Shown here in pieces: positions 17,960-26,800 of a stretch of DNA of 64,000 bases. The stretch's first letter is position 1, and each line of letters starts with the position of its first letter. The position numbers and the translations under genes were made by a program. Under the pieces are notes generated by a model that had not been told where the DNA came from, searched no databases, and worked only from the letters and a program-made list of their open reading frames with translations. Source of the DNA: Ralstonia sp. UNC404CL21Col. GTDB lineage: Bacteria > Pseudomonadota > Gammaproteobacteria > Burkholderiales > Burkholderiaceae. The stretch spans positions 375,964-439,963 of the forward strand of contig NZ_KK211140.1 of assembly GCF_000620465.1 (NCBI RefSeq), in the 5' to 3' direction.

Positions 17960-18187
17960 ATGAACAAGCTCTTGGCTGCCCTTGTGGCTGCAGTCTTCAG
18001 CGCCGGCGCATTCGCGCAGGCATCCGCCCCGGCCGCTCCAGCCCCTGCTGCGCCCGCCGCCGCGCCGGCACCGGCGGCGTCGGCACCGGCCGCAGGCGAG
18101 AAGAAGGCACACCATCACAAGAAGAAAAAGAAACGCGACCACCGTCCGAAGCTCCAGGACAAGAGCGCATACGGCGTGGGCGGCTGA
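17960..18187 (+). CDS. Small exported Ala/Pro-rich protein with a basic tail
   Basis: The 75-residue precursor has a signal peptide (to about GAFA-QAS), a 25-residue Ala/Pro tract and a strongly basic segment with HHH followed by KKKKKRD, ending in KLQDKSAYGVGG. It resembles the divergent gene at 17269-17541 in design. Function unknown; it may be a stress or metal-related periplasmic peptide. ATG 17960 follows TAAGGAC; the longer open frame upstream contains no export signal. Confidence 0.75.
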   Translation: MNKLLAALVAAVFSAGAFAQASAPAAPAPAAPAAAPAPAASAPAAGEKKAHHHKKKKKRDHRPKLQDKSAYGVGG

Positions 18188-18191
18188 TCAG

Positions 18192-18210
18192 CGGCAGCCT
18201 GCCGTTTTTT
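18192..18210 (+). terminator. Short terminator after the small exported protein gene
   Basis: CGGCA (18192-18196) pairs with TGCCG (18200-18204) and six T follow immediately. A second, longer hairpin lies 13 nt downstream. Confidence 0.5.
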
Positions 18211-18222
18211 CTGCACACCCAG

Positions 18223-18257
18223 GCGCCGGCCTCCGAAAAGGGGCCGGCGCTTTGTTT
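18223..18257 (+). terminator. Second hairpin terminator before the MerR gene
   Basis: GCGCCGGCC (18223-18231) pairs with GGCCGGCGC (18242-18250) over a 10-nt loop, followed by TTTGTTTT. Confidence 0.75.
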
Positions 18258-18289
18258 TGGGCGGTCCGGAAGAATTCGCGTAAAGTCGC

Positions 18290-18320
18290 TTGACTTAGAG
18301 TGCGCTCTAACTTCTAAGCT
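18290..18320 (+). promoter_or_regulatory. MerR-type promoter with operator in the spacer
   Basis: TTGACT (18290-18295) forms a -35 box, and the inverted repeat TTAGAGTGCGCTCTAA (18295-18310) lies between it and a TAAGCT-like -10 (18315-18320). An over-long spacer (about 19 bp) filled by a palindrome is the classic layout of promoters controlled by MerR regulators, here likely the product of the following gene. Confidence 0.6.
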
Positions 18321-18326
18321 CCGTTC

Positions 18327-18902
18327 ATGACCACATTCCTGACCATCGCCCAAGTTGCAGAAGCCACCGGCCTGTCGACGCATACGTTGCGCTATTACGA
18401 GCGCATCGGCCTGCTCGACAGCGTGCAGCGGCGTGACAACGGCCATCGTGTCTTCCGAGCCGAAGACATGACGTGGCTGGAGTTCCTGCTGCGCCTGCGC
18501 GATACCGGCATGCCGATCGCGCAGATGCAGGCGTACGCCGCGCTGCGGCGGCAGGGCGACAGTCTGGAGAGTGTGTCGGCGCGCCAACGCCTGCTGGAGT
18601 TGCATGCGGCGGCGCTGGAAGCGGAGCTGCGCGCGCGGGCCGAAACGCTGGCCGTGCTGCGCGTCAAACTCGTCGTCTACGACGGCATCCGGGCGCGGAT
18701 TGAAGCCGCGGAAGGCACGGAGGCCACGGAAGGCGCGAAGGGCTCTGCTTCCTCATCTCTCAAATCGAAGCACAAGCCGAAACGCCAACCGAACGAGGAC
18801 GCACATGACCCCGACCGCCCACACCGCACAAGCGGCAAACCACGCCAACCTGCAGGACGACCGCTACGCGCGGGGCTGGCAAAAGCTCAAGGAAGTCGAT
18901 GA
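18327..18902 (+). CDS. MerR family transcriptional regulator with an extended C-terminal tail
   Basis: The 191-residue protein starts with a MerR winged helix (IAQVAEATGLSTHTLRYYERIGLL), then a dimerisation helix (about 75-125). Family members of this small-molecule type usually end near residue 130-150. Here a Lys/Arg/Pro/Ser-rich tail of about 60 residues runs on and overlaps the next gene by 98 nt in another frame. The tail may be real, or a recent loss of an earlier stop. The downstream decarboxylase-like gene is the probable target, through the operator in its own promoter. Confidence 0.88.
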   Translation: MTTFLTIAQVAEATGLSTHTLRYYERIGLLDSVQRRDNGHRVFRAEDMTWLEFLLRLRDTGMPIAQMQAYAALRRQGDSLESVSARQRLLELHAAALEAELRARAETLAVLRVKLVVYDGIRARIEAAEGTEATEGAKGSASSSLKSKHKPKRQPNEDAHDPDRPHRTSGKPRQPAGRPLRAGLAKAQGSR

Positions 18903-19275
18903 TGTGGCCGGCGAGCGCGTGGTCGAGGCCATGGCCGACATCGCGCCCGACCTCGGCCGCTACATCGTCGAATTCGGGTTTGGGGATGTCTACTGCCGCC
19001 CTGGCCTGACGCTGCGCGAGCGCGAAATCGCCACCATTGCCGCGCTCACGGCGCTGGGCAACGCGGCCCCGCAGCTGAAGGTGCACATTGCGGCAGGGCT
19101 CAACGTGGGGCTCACGCGCAAGGAGATCACCGAGACGATCCTGCAGATGGCGCTATACGCGGGCTTCCCGGCGGCGCTCAACGGCATGTTTGCCGCCAAG
19201 GAGGTGTTTGCCGCTCACGACGCCGAGGGCACGGTCGCTGCCGGCGGGTCGATGCGCCGCGACACCAGCAACTGA
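18805..19275 (+). CDS. Carboxymuconolactone decarboxylase family protein
   Basis: The 156-residue protein has the CMD fold signature: YCRPGLTLREREIATIAALTALG, followed by QLKVHIAAGLNVGLTRKEITETILQMALYAGFPAALNGM. It lacks the CxxC of AhpD peroxidase types, so it resembles the decarboxylase branch. It is not the pathway PcaC, which is encoded at 49341. Pairing with a MerR regulator is common and suggests induction by a small reactive or aromatic compound (inference). It overlaps the MerR gene by 98 nt and the convergent CBS-protein gene by 61 nt. Confidence 0.87.
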   Translation: MTPTAHTAQAANHANLQDDRYARGWQKLKEVDDVAGERVVEAMADIAPDLGRYIVEFGFGDVYCRPGLTLREREIATIAALTALGNAAPQLKVHIAAGLNVGLTRKEITETILQMALYAGFPAALNGMFAAKEVFAAHDAEGTVAAGGSMRRDTSN

Positions 19276-20531
19276 TCGATGCGGTGGTTGTCGATGTCGA
19301 GCACTTCAATATGCAGCGGCCCGATATCGACGCTTTCGCTCTTCTTGGGAATGCGCTTGAGCGCGTAGATGACCAGCCCGGCAAGCGTTTCGACATGGTG
19401 TTCGCCGGGCAGGTCGTCAAGGTCGAAGGCGCGCTTGACGTCGCCCAGCGGCGTGACGCCGTCGATCAGGCAGGAGCCGTCATCGCGGCGCACGATCTGC
19501 TCGTCTTCGCCCAGGTACAGGATGTCGCCCATCACCGCGCCGACAATGTCGTCGAGCGTCACCACACCCACCACCAGCCCGTATTCGTTGACCACCGCGC
19601 CAAAGCGCTCGTGCATCTCGCGAAAGCGCGTGAGCGCCTGTGACAGGTTGAGCGTATCGGGCAGCACCAGCAGGTTCTTGTCGTAGTGCTTGCTGATGTT
19701 GCGGATCACGGAGGAGGATTCCTCCGACAGGATCTGCTGCAGGATGTCCTTGGACGCAATGAAGCCGAGCACCGAGTCGATGTCTTCGCGGCAGACGAGG
19801 TATTCCGCGTGCGGCTGCGCAATGATCTTCATCTTGATCGACTCCAGCGGCTCGTCCACCGTGAAGTAGATCACCTCGTCGCGCACGGTCATGACCGAAG
19901 TGATGGTGCGCGATTCCAGCTCGAACACGTTCTCGATCACGGCCAGCTCGTGCTTGCGCAGCACGCCGGCCTCGGCACCCGCGCCCACCATGGCGGCGAT
20001 GTCTTCGGTGGTGATCTGCTCGACGCGGTGCGTCGGCACGCCAAACAGCTTGAGGAACATGTCAGCCGCCCCGTTGAACAGCCACACCACCGGCCGCAGC
20101 ACGCGCAGGCACGACTGCATCGGCCCGATGATCGACATGGCGCAGCGCTCGGGGTAGAGCACGGCCAGGCGCTTGGGCAGCAGGTCGGCAAAGAGGATGA
20201 ACAGCGCCGTCACGATGATGAAGCCGGCGATGCTGCCGATCCGTTCGGCGCGGGCAGCCGGCAGCCAGTCGCTCAGCACCGCGGCCAGCGGCACCGAAAT
20301 CTGGCTGTCGCCGATGACACCGGCCAGGATGGCCACCGCATTCACCCCGATCTGCACCACCGTAAAGAAGTTGCCCGGCATGTCCTTGAGCTGCAGCACG
20401 CGCAGGGCGCGGGTGTCGCCGTCGTCGGCCAGGGTTTGCAGACGCGTGCGCCGCGAGGCCGTCAGGGCGATTTCGGAAGCGGAAAAAAAGGCGCTGATCA
20501 GGACCAGCAGGGCAAGGAGGAGGGCTGACAT
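19215..20531 (-). CDS. CorC/HlyC-type CBS-domain membrane protein (DUF21 family)
   Basis: The 438-residue protein has an N-terminal DUF21/CNNM transmembrane domain (about residues 1-190; MSALLLALLVLISAFFSASEIALTASRR split by several helices), a CBS pair (about 205-330) and a C-terminal CorC_HlyC domain (about 345-425). Relatives are implicated in magnesium/cobalt efflux or resistance. The start at 20531 puts the DUF21 helix at the N-terminus; upstream in-frame codons to 20681 add non-homologous sequence. Its end overlaps the convergent decarboxylase-like gene by 61 nt. Confidence 0.88.
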   Translation of the reverse strand: MSALLLALLVLISAFFSASEIALTASRRTRLQTLADDGDTRALRVLQLKDMPGNFFTVVQIGVNAVAILAGVIGDSQISVPLAAVLSDWLPAARAERIGSIAGFIIVTALFILFADLLPKRLAVLYPERCAMSIIGPMQSCLRVLRPVVWLFNGAADMFLKLFGVPTHRVEQITTEDIAAMVGAGAEAGVLRKHELAVIENVFELESRTITSVMTVRDEVIYFTVDEPLESIKMKIIAQPHAEYLVCREDIDSVLGFIASKDILQQILSEESSSVIRNISKHYDKNLLVLPDTLNLSQALTRFREMHERFGAVVNEYGLVVGVVTLDDIVGAVMGDILYLGEDEQIVRRDDGSCLIDGVTPLGDVKRAFDLDDLPGEHHVETLAGLVIYALKRIPKKSESVDIGPLHIEVLDIDNHRIDQLLVSRRIDPPAATVPSAS

Positions 20532-20927
20532 GGTGTCGATTGCGGCCGTCGCTGTTGCGCTGCGGAAGAGGATGGTGTGCGTCAATGCGCCGCGCGGCCG
20601 CCTGAAATGTGGCTTCGGCTGATCATGGTGCAGCGCCGATCCCTTTGTCAAACCAGCACTTTTGGCACCTACCGCAAACAATTACCTATGTCCACCGTAG
20701 GGGGTTGGGCATCCAAAATGTGGTTTGCTGCGTACCCATGGCTTGGGCGATACTTGCACGGGCTGACCATACTGTCCCGATTAGCCTTGCGGGGCCTGCG
20801 TTTGCAGGCGGCGATCGAGAGTGAAGACAGATGTTCGGCCGGGCGCAAACGGAGGCGCCGTATGTTCATTGGGGTGCCGGCGCAGATCGGCCTGAAGTGT
20901 ATGCACGTCGTTGCATAGGAGTGGGTT
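20532..20927. promoter_or_regulatory. Divergent intergenic region upstream of the pel operon
   Basis: A 396-bp gap between the CBS-protein gene and pelA. I see no gene. It has a short perfect hairpin GCCTGC-4 nt-GCAGGC (20794-20809) and a less GC-rich stretch around 20640-20710 likely to hold the pel promoter. I do not see a c-di-GMP riboswitch or a convincing sigma-54 motif. TAGGAG (20917-20922) precedes the pelA ATG. Confidence 0.4.
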
Positions 20928-23855
20928 ATGTGGATTCTCTGCCGTTCAGTGCGGCATTCCGGGGGGAAGCGGGGGAATACAGGACCAGCAAGGATCATCG
21001 GGCGCTTGGCGGCAGTATTGACGGCCGTGCTTGTATGCATGCCTTGGGCGGCGCGTGCCCAGCAAACGGCTGGCGCATCAGAAAACACATCCTCCGCTGC
21101 GGCCAGCGCGCCGAACATCGCGTGGTACTACGGCGACAAACCGCCCGTGGGCCAGTTGCGCGCGTTCGATGCCGTCGTGGTCGAGCCGGACCACGGCTTC
21201 GACCCATCCCAGTTCAAGACGCCCAGCACGCAGTGGTTCGCCTACGTGAGCCTGGGCGAGGTCACGCCCGAGCGCCGCTGGTTCAAGGAACTGCCCAAGG
21301 CGTGGTTGCTCGGCGACAACGCCGCGTGGGCCTCGCGCGTGGTCGACCAGGCCCAGTCCGAGTGGCCGGCGTTCTATGTCGAACACGTGATCAAGCCGCT
21401 GTGGGACAAGGGCTACCGCGGCTTTTTTCTCGATACGCTCGACTCGTACCAGCTCGTTGCCAAGGACGACGCTTCGCGCGCGGCCCAGGAAGCCGGCATG
21501 GTGCGCGTGATCCGTGCGATCAAGGCGCGCTACCCCGATGCCAAGCTGATCTTCAACCGCGGCTTCGAGATCCTGCCGCAGGTGCACGACCAGGCGTATG
21601 CCGTGGCGTTCGAATCGCTGTATCGCGGCTGGGACCAGGGCGCCAAGCAATACAAGGAAGTGAACGACGCCGACCGCGCGTGGCTGATGGGCCAGGCGCG
21701 CAAGATCCGCGACGAATACCACCTGCCGGTCATCTCGATCGACTATTGCCCGCCGGCTGACCGCGCCTGCGCACGCGACACCGCCAAGCGCATCAAGGCG
21801 CAGGGGCTGATCCCGTATGTAATCGATCCGGCGCTGTCGACCATCGGCGTGGGTCGCATCGAAGTCCTGCCGCGCAAGGTGCTGATCCTGCAGGAGCGGG
21901 CGCCGCGCACGACCATCGAGACCAGCGAGGGTGTGCGCTTTGTCGCCATGCCGCTCAATTTTCTCGGCTACGACGTCGAATACGCCGACATCAATCAACC
22001 GCTGCCCGCCGACGTGCCGCCCGACCGCTATGCCGGGGTGGTGGTATGGGTGAATACGAGTCCGGTCAAGCAAGTCGGGGCGCTCAATGCGTGGGTGCGC
22101 GCCCGCATGCGCGACGGCGTGCGCATTGCCTTCATGAACCGTTTCGGCCTGCCGGTGGACGGGAGCCTGGCCGACATGCTGCACCTGCAATACGTGCGCG
22201 GCATGGCCAATGCCGGTACCAGCAGCGGCGGGCCGGTGTCGGTGGTGTCGCAAGACAGGATCATGGGCTTCGAGATGCCGCCCCGGCCGCTGGCGCGCGA
22301 GACGGTGCCCATTCGGGCCGGCGCATCCGCGCAATCGCTGCTGCGCTTGAAGTCCGGCAGTCAGGAGTTTGACGCCGCCGCCATCACCGATTGGGGCGGC
22401 TACGTGATGTATCCGTTCGCGGTGTTTGCGCTGGAGACCATCGACCAGGCGCGCTGGGTGGTGCAGCCCATCGAATTCCTGCGCCGCGCGCTGGCGCTGC
22501 CTGACATGCCGATCCCCGACCTGACCAGCGAAAACAGCCGCCGCCTGATGCTCGTGCATGTGGACGGCGACGGGTTTGCCTCGCGGGCGGAATTTCCGGG
22601 CCCCGAATATTCGGGCGAGGTGCTGTTGCAGGAGGTGTGGGACAAGTACCGCATTCCGACCACGCTTTCCGTCATTGAAGGCGAGGTGGGCCCGACGGGC
22701 CTGTACCCGAAGATTTCGCCGCGGCTGGAAGGCATCGCGCGCAGGATGTTCGCGCTGCCGTATGTCGAGCTGGGCTCCCATACGTATTCGCACCCGTTCG
22801 ACTGGAGCCGCACGGTGCAAAGCCCGACGGCCGGCCCCGGCAAGGACGCGGGCGGCGGCGATACGGCCTTCGCGCTGACCATTCCCGGCTACAAGTTCAG
22901 CCTCGACCGCGAGATCGCCGGCTCCATCCGCTACATCGACGAGCGCCTGGCGCCGCCGGGCAAGCGCGTGAAGGTCCTGCAGTGGTCGGGCGACTGCCGG
23001 CCGCCCGAAGTGGCCGTGCGCATGGCGTGGCAGGCCGGTGTGGTCAACATCAATGGCGGCGACACCATCATCACGCGCAGCTCGCCGTCGTGGACGGACA
23101 TTGCCTCCATCGGCATCGACAAGGGCCCCGGCGCTTACCAGGTGTTTGCGCCCAATCAGAACGAAAACGTCTATACCAATGACTGGACCGGGCCGTACTA
23201 CGGCTTTGAACGCCTGATTGAAACGATGCAGATGACGGACGCGCCGTACCGCTTCAAGCCGATCAACATCTACTACCACATGTATTCGGGTACCAAGCTT
23301 GCGTCGCTCAAGGCCCTGAAGAAAGACTACGACTACGCGCTCTCGCAACCGGTGTTTCCCATCTACTCCACGGAATACGTCGCCAAGGTGATGGACTTCC
23401 GCGACATGGCCATCGCCCGCGATGACGACAACTGGATCGTCCGCGGCAACGGCGACCTGCGCGAACTGCGCTGGATGGCGCCCGGCACGCCGCGTCTGGC
23501 CGATGCCCGCGGCGTGGTCGGCTACGACAAGGCGCCAGGCGGCATCTACATCCACATGGACAACGGCGCGGCACGCTTTGCGGTCACGCCCGCCGCCGAG
23601 ACCGCCAAGCCGGCCTACATTGCGGAAGCTGCGGCCTTTGTGCGTGACTTCACGCGCAGCGGCAACGGCCTGTCGTTCGAAGCCGGCGGCTATTACAAAC
23701 CGTTTGTCCGCCTGGCCAACGTTGGCGCGTGCCGCGTGAAGGTCAACGGCGCGCCGGCCCACACCACCCGTGCACAAGGCGATACGGTGCGCGTTGACTT
23801 GAACGGCGTTGCCGCCCAATCCGTGACCTACCAACGTATCGATGTGGTCTGCTGA
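20928..23855 (+). CDS. pelA: PelA, glycoside hydrolase / polysaccharide deacetylase of Pel export
   Basis: The 975-residue periplasmic protein has a signal peptide (to about AARA-QQ), an N-terminal GH114/GH166-like TIM barrel with AYVSLGE (Glu111) and GFFLDTLDSY motifs, and a C-terminal polysaccharide deacetylase region with HVDGDG (Asp546, Asp548) and the metal-binding pair SHTYSH (His618, His622). In Pseudomonas, PelA partly deacetylates the GalNAc polymer and can hydrolyse it. The deacetylase ligands are all present, so the enzyme should be active. ATG 20928 has a good ribosome-binding site. It overlaps pelB by 14 nt. Confidence 0.96.
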   Translation: MWILCRSVRHSGGKRGNTGPARIIGRLAAVLTAVLVCMPWAARAQQTAGASENTSSAAASAPNIAWYYGDKPPVGQLRAFDAVVVEPDHGFDPSQFKTPSTQWFAYVSLGEVTPERRWFKELPKAWLLGDNAAWASRVVDQAQSEWPAFYVEHVIKPLWDKGYRGFFLDTLDSYQLVAKDDASRAAQEAGMVRVIRAIKARYPDAKLIFNRGFEILPQVHDQAYAVAFESLYRGWDQGAKQYKEVNDADRAWLMGQARKIRDEYHLPVISIDYCPPADRACARDTAKRIKAQGLIPYVIDPALSTIGVGRIEVLPRKVLILQERAPRTTIETSEGVRFVAMPLNFLGYDVEYADINQPLPADVPPDRYAGVVVWVNTSPVKQVGALNAWVRARMRDGVRIAFMNRFGLPVDGSLADMLHLQYVRGMANAGTSSGGPVSVVSQDRIMGFEMPPRPLARETVPIRAGASAQSLLRLKSGSQEFDAAAITDWGGYVMYPFAVFALETIDQARWVVQPIEFLRRALALPDMPIPDLTSENSRRLMLVHVDGDGFASRAEFPGPEYSGEVLLQEVWDKYRIPTTLSVIEGEVGPTGLYPKISPRLEGIARRMFALPYVELGSHTYSHPFDWSRTVQSPTAGPGKDAGGGDTAFALTIPGYKFSLDREIAGSIRYIDERLAPPGKRVKVLQWSGDCRPPEVAVRMAWQAGVVNINGGDTIITRSSPSWTDIASIGIDKGPGAYQVFAPNQNENVYTNDWTGPYYGFERLIETMQMTDAPYRFKPINIYYHMYSGTKLASLKALKKDYDYALSQPVFPIYSTEYVAKVMDFRDMAIARDDDNWIVRGNGDLRELRWMAPGTPRLADARGVVGYDKAPGGIYIHMDNGAARFAVTPAAETAKPAYIAEAAAFVRDFTRSGNGLSFEAGGYYKPFVRLANVGACRVKVNGAPAHTTRAQGDTVRVDLNGVAAQSVTYQRIDVVC

Positions 23856-26800
23856 CCTGACGCCGCGCGAACGGCTGCTTCCGCCCTGGCTGATCGGCAC
23901 GCTCGGCGCGCTGATCGGGCTGGCGCTCGCCCTGATGTTCCCGCGCGAGCGGCTGGAAGCGCGCCTGCTGGAAGGCGGCAAGGTGGATGCCCTGTCGGTG
24001 GCGTACCTCGAAGCCTGGCTGCGCGTGCGCCCGAACGACGGCGAATTCCTGAGCGTGCTGGCTGCGCAGTACGTGCGCACCGGCCGTCTGGACGAAGCCG
24101 AAGCCATGCTCAACCGCATGCGCGCCCTGCACGACAAGTCGCTCGAACGTGAAGCGCTGTTGCTGGAGATTGCGATTCGCGAGCAGCGCGCCTATGCGCT
24201 GGCGCCGAACGACCCGCAGCGCGCGTCGATCCTCAATGACTTGCGCGGCCTCCTCAAGCAGGCCTTGGACTACCGCTGGACCGCCGCCGAGCTGGAAATC
24301 CTGGCCGGCAAGGCACGTGCCCTGGATCAGGGCGCGATTGCCGTGCAGTTGTACCAGCGCCTGGCCAAGCAGGACGTGGCCCGCGCCGCGCAATGGCAGG
24401 CCCGCACGGCAGAGATTGCGCTGGGCGTGGGCGAATACCGTGCGGCCGCCGCCGCCAACTTTGCCGCACAGGCCAGCGCCAAATCGCTCGACGAGCAGCG
24501 GCGCTACTTCATCGCCGGGCTCAAGGCGCTGCAGGGCGGCAACCTGCTCGACGACGCCATGACCGAAGCGCAGCGCCGGGCAGGCCCGCTCCTCGACGAC
24601 ACCGAAACGCTGCGCTTCCTCACGCGACTGGCCCTGGCGTGTAACCGGCCCGACCTGGCCGATCAGTACGCGCGCCGGCTGCTGCATCTATCGTGGCGGC
24701 AGACGGAAGAGGGCATTGCGCTGGCGGCAGGTGCGGCGCGGCATGACTGGACCTTCGCGGGCCGGCCGGAGCCGTTGCCGTCCCCAACGGATGCGGTGTT
24801 CATGGATGGGCCGGAAGGGCTGGCCCGCCGCCAGCGCCACGTTGCGCGCATCCGCCGCGTGGCGGACAAGGTGAGCGATGGCGCAGCCCCTGCCGCTGCT
24901 ACCGCACAGCCCACCGGCACCGAGGCCATCGCGCGCGGTATCGCGCCGTTCAATGCAGACGATTACGACCTCGCGTACCGCGTCTTCATGAGCAGCGGCA
25001 ACCTGAACGACGCGATGCGCGTGGCCGAAGCCGCCGTGCGCCAGCGCCCGGACCTGAAGATCTGGACCGAGCGCGCCGCGCAGGTATCGGAGTGGAACCG
25101 CCAGCCGATGTCCGCGCTGAAGTACTGGCTGGCCTACGCGCAGTCGACCGGCGACGACGCGGCCTGGCAGAACGTGCTGCGCCTGGCGCCCGCACTGAAC
25201 GAAGACCACGCCTATCTGGCCGGCCTGCGCTATCAGGCCCGCCGCCAGCCCGGCGACATGAAGCTGCTCGACCAGGTCATTGCCGCGTATGAGCGCTTGG
25301 GCGAGCCGGTGGAAGGGCTGGCCTACTTGAACAGCATTGCGCGCGGCCCGCATCGCCAAGCGATCCTGGAGCGCTACGCCATGCTGGCCGAGCGCGCCGG
25401 CAAGGACGATCAGGCCTACGACACCTACGTGCGCCTGCAGAAGGAATTCGGCCCGAACGCGCGCTATGCGCTCAAGCTCGCCAACATGCTCTACGTGCGC
25501 GCGCAGTTCGAGCAGGCGCTATCCGCCATGGAAGTCGCCAGCAAGGTGGCCTCGCCGACCGACGATCTCTACTGGCGCACGTTCGCGCAGCTCGCACGCC
25601 TGAACCAGCGCGACGATCTCTCGCGCGAGGCGTATCGCCAGCTGCTGATCGGCGGCAATGCGCAGCCCGACGACCTGTCGGCCATGATCGATTTCTACGA
25701 CGCCAGCCCGATCGATGCCGGCCGCCTGGCTGAACTGGCCTTCCACAAGAGCGGCACGATGGCCTCGTTGCAGCAGGCCATCTATTACTACACGCGCGCC
25801 CGCGCCTTCCGCCGTATCGACGGGCTGCTGGCCTCGCTCACGCCTGAACAGCGCCGCGCCGCGGAGCAATCGCCCGGCGTGTTGGGCGCCCGCGCCGAGT
25901 ACTTCCGCCAGAGCGGTCACTGGGATCTCGCCATGCGCGATCTGCGCCGCGCCGTCTCGTTGCCCGATGCCGGCAGCGACGTGAAAGCCGCCTTCCTGTG
26001 GGGCCTGCTCGATTCCGGCCAGAACGATGAACTCAAGCGTGCGCTGACCCTGTGGCGTGGCGAAGCCGAAAACGATTCCGCCTACTGGGGCGCCTATGCC
26101 GCCGCCGGCCTGCAGCTGTTCGACGCCAACCTCGCGTTGCGCTTCCTGGGCCGCCAGGGCAAGTCGATGCGCAACGATCCGCTCTGGCTGCTGGCCTTTG
26201 CCGATGCGCGTGAAATGGCCGGGCAAGCCGACGCCGCCTGGCGCCTGCGCCGCGAGGCGTGGTGGCTGCTGTGGCGTGCCGACGGCGCCAACGGTGCCGG
26301 CAGCACTGATCGCGCCGAGAATGCGAACGCCAAGGACAAGGCCCCGGCCAGCCGCCGCGTCGGCACGCGTGTCGTCGTGGGCAGTAACGGGGCAGGCAAC
26401 GACGCCGTACCGCTTGAAGAGGGCGCCCGCACCGAGCTGCGCGCCCGCCGCATTGCGCTGGCGCAGACGTTTGGCTCGGGCGATCTTGCCCAGCGTCTGC
26501 TGATCGAGCTGCTGCGCGATGACCGCCGCGCCACGCGGCAGGCCCGCGAAGGCGGCAGCGCGACCGTGCAGAAATCTGAGCTTGGCGACATCGATACGCT
26601 GCCGCCGGAGCCGCCCGAAGACCCGGCAGACAAGCGCAAGAACACCCGCGTGAGCGACCAGCTTGTCTCTGCTGTCGCCAAGGAAGCGGCGCTGGGCTGG
26701 GCGCTGTCGCAGGAGGCGAATGATCTGGCGCGTGCGTGGCTGCTGCAGCAGTACACGCGCCGCATGACGCGCCCGGCCTATGCCGAGATCTCCATCGCCC

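Noticed and set aside
20640-20927. Possible c-di-GMP riboswitch or sigma-54 promoter before pelA
   Set aside because: No conserved riboswitch core is seen, and TTTTGGCACCTACCGCA has the wrong GG-GC spacing.
21078-24137. 1019-codon frame on the minus strand opposite pelA
   Set aside because: It is a shadow of the GC-rich pelA codon pattern: His/Arg/Ala-rich, no domain, and pelA is certain on the other strand.
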